Of a DNA stretch of 64,000 bases, positions 60,646 through 64,000 are shown in pieces. The first letter of the stretch is position 1; every line of letters starts with the position of its first letter. The position numbers and the translations under genes are program-made. The DNA is from Clostridia bacterium (GTDB lineage: Bacteria; Bacillota; Clostridia; Monoglobales; Monoglobaceae): NCBI GenBank assembly GCA_017546165.1, contig JAFYXL010000001.1, forward strand, positions 1 through 64,000. The letters are read 5' to 3'. The notes below the pieces were generated by a model. The model saw nothing but the letters and a program-made list of their open reading frames with translations, searched no databases and had not been told where the DNA came from.

Positions 60646-60676
60646 AGAGAAAATCCTTGCGGATTTTCTCTTTGTG
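60646..60676 (+). terminator. Terminator after trmD
   Basis: An 11-bp perfect stem (60646-60656 with 60661-60671) with a TTGC loop; the following T tract is short (TTGTG). Confidence 0.7.
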
Positions 60677-60780
60677 TGCTATACTAATGCTGAATAATTG
60701 TTTTTGTAAAAAAACACTAAAATTTCTAAATAATAAGAACTTGACATAACCAGATTTTATAAAAATGAGGAGGATTTGCT

Positions 60781-62994
60781 GTGAAATGTATGGAATGCGG
60801 TGCTGATCTTTATGACGGCGTCAAAAAATGTCCTTATTGCAAAACACCTACAGAATACGGCACAGAAGAAAAATTCAAGGACTTTGATTTTAAATATACA
60901 ATATCATCACCTGAACAATTAAAAGCAATTCAGGATTCGGTTCACGAAGTTGCAAGACAAAAGGGACCGGGTTCGTCCAAAAAGGAAAGTACAAACAAGA
61001 ATGGTGTTTTGCCGTTTAAGATAAAGAGAATCGAAAGAAAAACAGAAAAGGCGGTAGAAATACCCAGACGCAATGAGGCTATAGATTCTGCTGAAAAGGC
61101 AAGACAAATGGCAAAAAGTGCATCACAACGCGCAGCTGAATTTGTACCGGAGGGACTTGCGAGATATACAATAAGAGGCATCGACAGCGTCGATACCAAA
61201 CCCCAGAGTACAATTGAAAAGGTGGACGGCAATTCACTTGATGAATACAAGCGTGTTGCAAAGGCTCCTGAGAAAAAAGTTTCAAGACGTCCTGAAAGAA
61301 GACGCCCTGAAAGAAGACGCACTACTAATAGAAAAAAGATGTCTTTGAATATAGACAAAAATATGCTTATTATGTCAGGCGCAGTAGTTGCTGTTTTGTT
61401 GGTGACTATACTGGGCATTTCAGCTATAATAAGTGGATTTTCAAAAAATGACGATGTTGTGGCATCATATACCTATGTTAAAGATAATGGGCTTTATATG
61501 ATTTACAAGGGCAAGACATCACAGATTTCACAGCAGGTTATCTGTGACAGTTATCTCAGATATGCAGAAGATGAGGAAACAGCAGTGTCACCGGAGAAAG
61601 CTGCAAAAAATGCGGGTATTGTGAGAGAGTCTAAAGACGGAAAGCTTACATACTTCTTTGAAAATTTTGATCCGGAAACCTCAAGTGGTACATTAAAGCT
61701 TGTAAGATCGGGCAAAGCAAAGAAGGTTGTTGAGATTTCGCAGGCTGTTCACAACTCACTGGTTTTATCTAAAGACGGAAGCGAGATTCTCTATCTCCAG
61801 ACAACGGACAAAAATGGGGATATGGGTGTTTTGTATTACTGGAACAAATCTTTGGACGAGCCTTTTAAAATAGCAACAGATATTGACCACGGCACATTTG
61901 GCTTTGCCGGAGAGGAAGAATGGGTTGTATTTATCCAAAACTTCAATCGTGTAGATATGAAGGGCGACCTTTATGTAAAGAGTCTTAAGGAACTTAAAGA
62001 AGAAAAGGTAAAGATAGATACAGATGTGTGCAAAATTTACGGCACAAATCCAGGACAAGCGGCATACATTTATGCAAAGGACTATGATGCAACAGATAAG
62101 TCATTTGATATTTATGCTATAAACAAAAAGGGAAGAACAATCCGGCTTGGCGAGCGTACTAATCGTGACCCATTTATGCAAAAAACTAAGAACAGTATTT
62201 TTGTGTATGGTCTTGCTGAGGATGGCGGCAACAATCTTTATACTGTGGAAATTAATTCAGGCAAAAAAGAGAAGATTGCGTCAGGCGTAAGTAGTATTCT
62301 TATGCTTTCAAAGGATGAGAAAACCGTTATATATGACAAGGTTTACACAGGCAAGTTGGCAGACTACTACGCATACAACAAAGGCAAACAGCCACAGATG
62401 ATAGCTCATAATGTAGTAGTTGATTATAACGCTGTTGCAGGAAAGCCTCAAATGGCGGTTGACAAGGAGACAACAAAAATTTTGTACATTTCAGAATTTG
62501 AATCCTTTAAAGGTGGCGGAACTCTCAACCTCTGCACATACAAAAAAGGAAAAATTGTTTCAGAAGAACAAATTGCTGAGGATGTTTATGCTTTATACCA
62601 GGCTGCAGACGGCAAGTTTATTGTAGCAAAGGACTACAGCACTTCAAGAAAGATTTTTGACGTTTATCTCCTGGATGGCAACGAGCTTTCACTTATTAAA
62701 GAGGAAGTTTCACCTGAGATGTTTGAAGTATCAAAGGATGGAAAGTATATATACTGTATAACAGGTTTTGGTGTTGAAGGTAAGTATGGAAACCTTGAGA
62801 AGATTAACCTCAAAGGTGAATCTGAGGCAGTTGTTGATGGTGTATTTGATTTTGAACTTACTACAGAGGATGATATCCTTATCTACAAAAATCTTGATAC
62901 CGAGAATGGTACCTTTGATTTAGGGTTAAGGAAGAGTGGAAAACGCAAAATCGGAGATATTGATACTGCAATAAACGAAATTATAGGTTATTAA
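60781..62994 (+). CDS. Zinc-ribbon membrane protein with large extracytoplasmic repeat domain
   Basis: A 737-residue protein of unknown role. Residues 1-22 form a zinc ribbon (CMECG...CPYC). A long basic, low-complexity cytoplasmic region follows and ends in the tandem RRPERRRPERRR (about 172-183). Then comes one membrane segment (LIMSGAVVAVLLVTILGISAII, about 199-220) and an outer domain of about 510 residues with recurring strands (LSKDGSEILYL, LSKDEKTVIYD, VSKDGKYIYCI) like TolB/DUF5050 beta-propellers. GTG is the start, with GAGGAGG seven bases upstream. This architecture suggests a sensor or scaffold linking envelope state to the cytoplasm. nadD follows. Confidence 0.8.
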   Translation: MKCMECGADLYDGVKKCPYCKTPTEYGTEEKFKDFDFKYTISSPEQLKAIQDSVHEVARQKGPGSSKKESTNKNGVLPFKIKRIERKTEKAVEIPRRNEAIDSAEKARQMAKSASQRAAEFVPEGLARYTIRGIDSVDTKPQSTIEKVDGNSLDEYKRVAKAPEKKVSRRPERRRPERRRTTNRKKMSLNIDKNMLIMSGAVVAVLLVTILGISAIISGFSKNDDVVASYTYVKDNGLYMIYKGKTSQISQQVICDSYLRYAEDEETAVSPEKAAKNAGIVRESKDGKLTYFFENFDPETSSGTLKLVRSGKAKKVVEISQAVHNSLVLSKDGSEILYLQTTDKNGDMGVLYYWNKSLDEPFKIATDIDHGTFGFAGEEEWVVFIQNFNRVDMKGDLYVKSLKELKEEKVKIDTDVCKIYGTNPGQAAYIYAKDYDATDKSFDIYAINKKGRTIRLGERTNRDPFMQKTKNSIFVYGLAEDGGNNLYTVEINSGKKEKIASGVSSILMLSKDEKTVIYDKVYTGKLADYYAYNKGKQPQMIAHNVVVDYNAVAGKPQMAVDKETTKILYISEFESFKGGGTLNLCTYKKGKIVSEEQIAEDVYALYQAADGKFIVAKDYSTSRKIFDVYLLDGNELSLIKEEVSPEMFEVSKDGKYIYCITGFGVEGKYGNLEKINLKGESEAVVDGVFDFELTTEDDILIYKNLDTENGTFDLGLRKSGKRKIGDIDTAINEIIGY

Positions 62995-63014
62995 TTTTAC
63001 CTTATGGAGGCAAA

Positions 63015-63626
63015 ATGCAAAGACTGGGAATTTTTGGAGGCACATTTAATCCTCCCCACAAGGGACATATATACATTGCAAAACAGGCGATAAGTCTTGC
63101 AGAACTTGATGAAATATTGTTTATTCCTTGCGGAAATCCCCCCCACAAAATGGTGGAGGGGAATGTGGAGGCGTCAAAGCGATTTGAGATGACCCGTCTT
63201 GCAATTAAGAATATTCCTAAATTTGAAATCTCTGATATTGAGTTAAAGGCGAATCAAAAAAGCTACACTGCAAAAACTCTTGAAAAATTAAAGGAAATGT
63301 ATCCTGATAAAACACTGTGTTTTGTGGTGGGGGGAGATTCTCTCAGGGATCTGGAGAGTTGGTATCATCCTGAAATTGTTTTCGCACTTGCTGAGATTAT
63401 TGCGGTGAGCCGCAAAGATGTAGATAGGGCAGAGGCGCAAACCAGAGCGGATTATTATCGCCAAAAGTATAATGCCAATGTGCGTCTTATAGAGGTTGAT
63501 CCTATGGACATTTCTTCGTCAGAAATCCGTGACAGGATTAAAAAAGGTCAGGATGTTTCGGGTTTAATAGATGAGCAAGTTTTTGACTTTATTAAAAAAA
63601 ATGGAATTTATAAGGATAGCATTTGA
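63015..63626 (+). CDS. nadD: Nicotinate-nucleotide adenylyltransferase
   Basis: A 203-residue NadD making NaAD from nicotinate mononucleotide and ATP. The nucleotidyltransferase motif GIFGGTFNPPHKGHIYIA (about 5-22), FVVGGDSLRDLESWY (about 99-113) and the C-terminal ISSSEIRDRI (about 169-178) are present. GGAGG precedes the ATG. It is followed by yqeK, the usual partner in Firmicutes. Confidence 0.95.
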   Translation: MQRLGIFGGTFNPPHKGHIYIAKQAISLAELDEILFIPCGNPPHKMVEGNVEASKRFEMTRLAIKNIPKFEISDIELKANQKSYTAKTLEKLKEMYPDKTLCFVVGGDSLRDLESWYHPEIVFALAEIIAVSRKDVDRAEAQTRADYYRQKYNANVRLIEVDPMDISSSEIRDRIKKGQDVSGLIDEQVFDFIKKNGIYKDSI

Positions 63627-63632
63627 AAAATT

Positions 63633-64000
63633 ATGCAGACTATTGATGAGATAACACAGTATCTTAAAAGAAATTTAAGTAAAGAACGGTTCAATCACAC
63701 AATAGGTGTGGCGGAAACAGCACAAAGCCTTGCTACGATGTGGGGGGAGGATAGCTCTCTTGCATTTCTTGCAGGGCTTGTCCACGATTGCGCCAAGGAA
63801 GTGCCGGTGCAGGATGCGGTCATGAAATTGTCCGCAAGCGGATATGTTTTGGACGAGGTGGAGAAAAGTTCGCCTGCGCTTATTCATGCGCCGCTGGGCG
63901 CTTTGCTGGCAAAGGAGATTTTTGGGATTAATGACCAAATTGTTCTTGATGCAATCAGATACCATACAACGGGCAGAACCAATATGTCGCTTCTTGAAAA
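63633..64000 (+). CDS. yqeK: YqeK-type HD-domain phosphohydrolase, 3' end cut
   Basis: The reading frame runs from ATG 63633 to the window edge (122 codons seen). HD-domain residues are visible: RFNHTIGVAETAQ (about 19-31), LVHDCAKE (about 49-56), IHAPLGALLAKE (about 84-95) and AIRYHTTGRTNMS (about 106-118). YqeK proteins hydrolyse diadenosine tetraphosphate. It begins seven bases after nadD, the standard arrangement. Only weak ribosome-binding sequence (AAGGAT) precedes it. The C-terminal part lies outside the window. Confidence 0.88.
   Translation, partial: MQTIDEITQYLKRNLSKERFNHTIGVAETAQSLATMWGEDSSLAFLAGLVHDCAKEVPVQDAVMKLSASGYVLDEVEKSSPALIHAPLGALLAKEIFGINDQIVLDAIRYHTTGRTNMSLLE

Overview
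This 64 kb window looks like chromosome from an anaerobic, low-GC Gram-positive bacterium of the class Clostridia. I cannot name a genus. The evidence is the complete ctsR-mcsA-mcsB-clpC operon, the ylxM-ffh-rpsP-khpA-rimM-trmD block, a SpoIIQ-like peptidase beside a ParB/Noc-type protein, formate-tetrahydrofolate ligase, and a large ferredoxin/heterodisulfide-reductase type redox operon. Genes sit close together with good GGAGG-type ribosome binding sites and clear sigma-A promoters. I found no rRNA, tRNA, CRISPR array, insertion sequence or prophage.

Layout. 1-2815: the tail of a PduL phosphotransacylase, a DeoR-family regulator, a DUF5662-type protein, two tiny cysteine-rich membrane peptides, and tmk. 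2853-17237: one long purine operon behind a consensus promoter and a ZTP riboswitch (purE, purF, purM, purN, purO-like, stand-alone AICAR transformylase, purD, purL, fhs, an extra formyltransferase, purC), closed by a strong bidirectional terminator. 17247-26795: a leftward set with an MBOAT/DHHW O-acetylation pair, a lipoprotein, a small alarmone synthetase, proA, a SpoIIQ-like M23 protein, ParB/Noc, an EamA transporter and a PLP-dependent lyase. 26934-32137: a LOG-type phosphoribohydrolase, an OPT peptide transporter with a PqqD-like partner, cysteine synthase, and a GMP synthase lacking its glutaminase domain. 32561-45127: a malate-to-succinate redox operon. 45203-49729: the CtsR regulon operon. 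49770-53439: AzlCD and a zinc/manganese ABC transporter. 53482-64000: a yfmF/yfmH protease pair, lgt, ylxM-ffh-rpsP-khpA-rimM-trmD, a large zinc-ribbon membrane protein, nadD and the start of yqeK.

The most interesting system is 32561-45127. A malate dehydrogenase-like enzyme and fumarase precede hdrB-hdrC-hdrA, an MvhD/FlxD protein, two paralogous iron-sulfur proteins, a FlxA-like NAD(P)H flavoprotein, an SdhB-like iron-sulfur protein, a fumarate-reductase-type flavoprotein and an AspT/SucE-like antiporter. Read together, they suggest a soluble, possibly electron-bifurcating NADH:fumarate/ferredoxin oxidoreductase with its substrate supply and product export. This is inference from gene content and order.

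Other points worth a second look are a PurF that has lost its glutaminase nucleophile; a pair of homologous pseudoknot-like leaders before the OPT transporter and fumC; a complex hairpin between the AICAR transformylase and purD; and the two cysteine-rich micropeptides.
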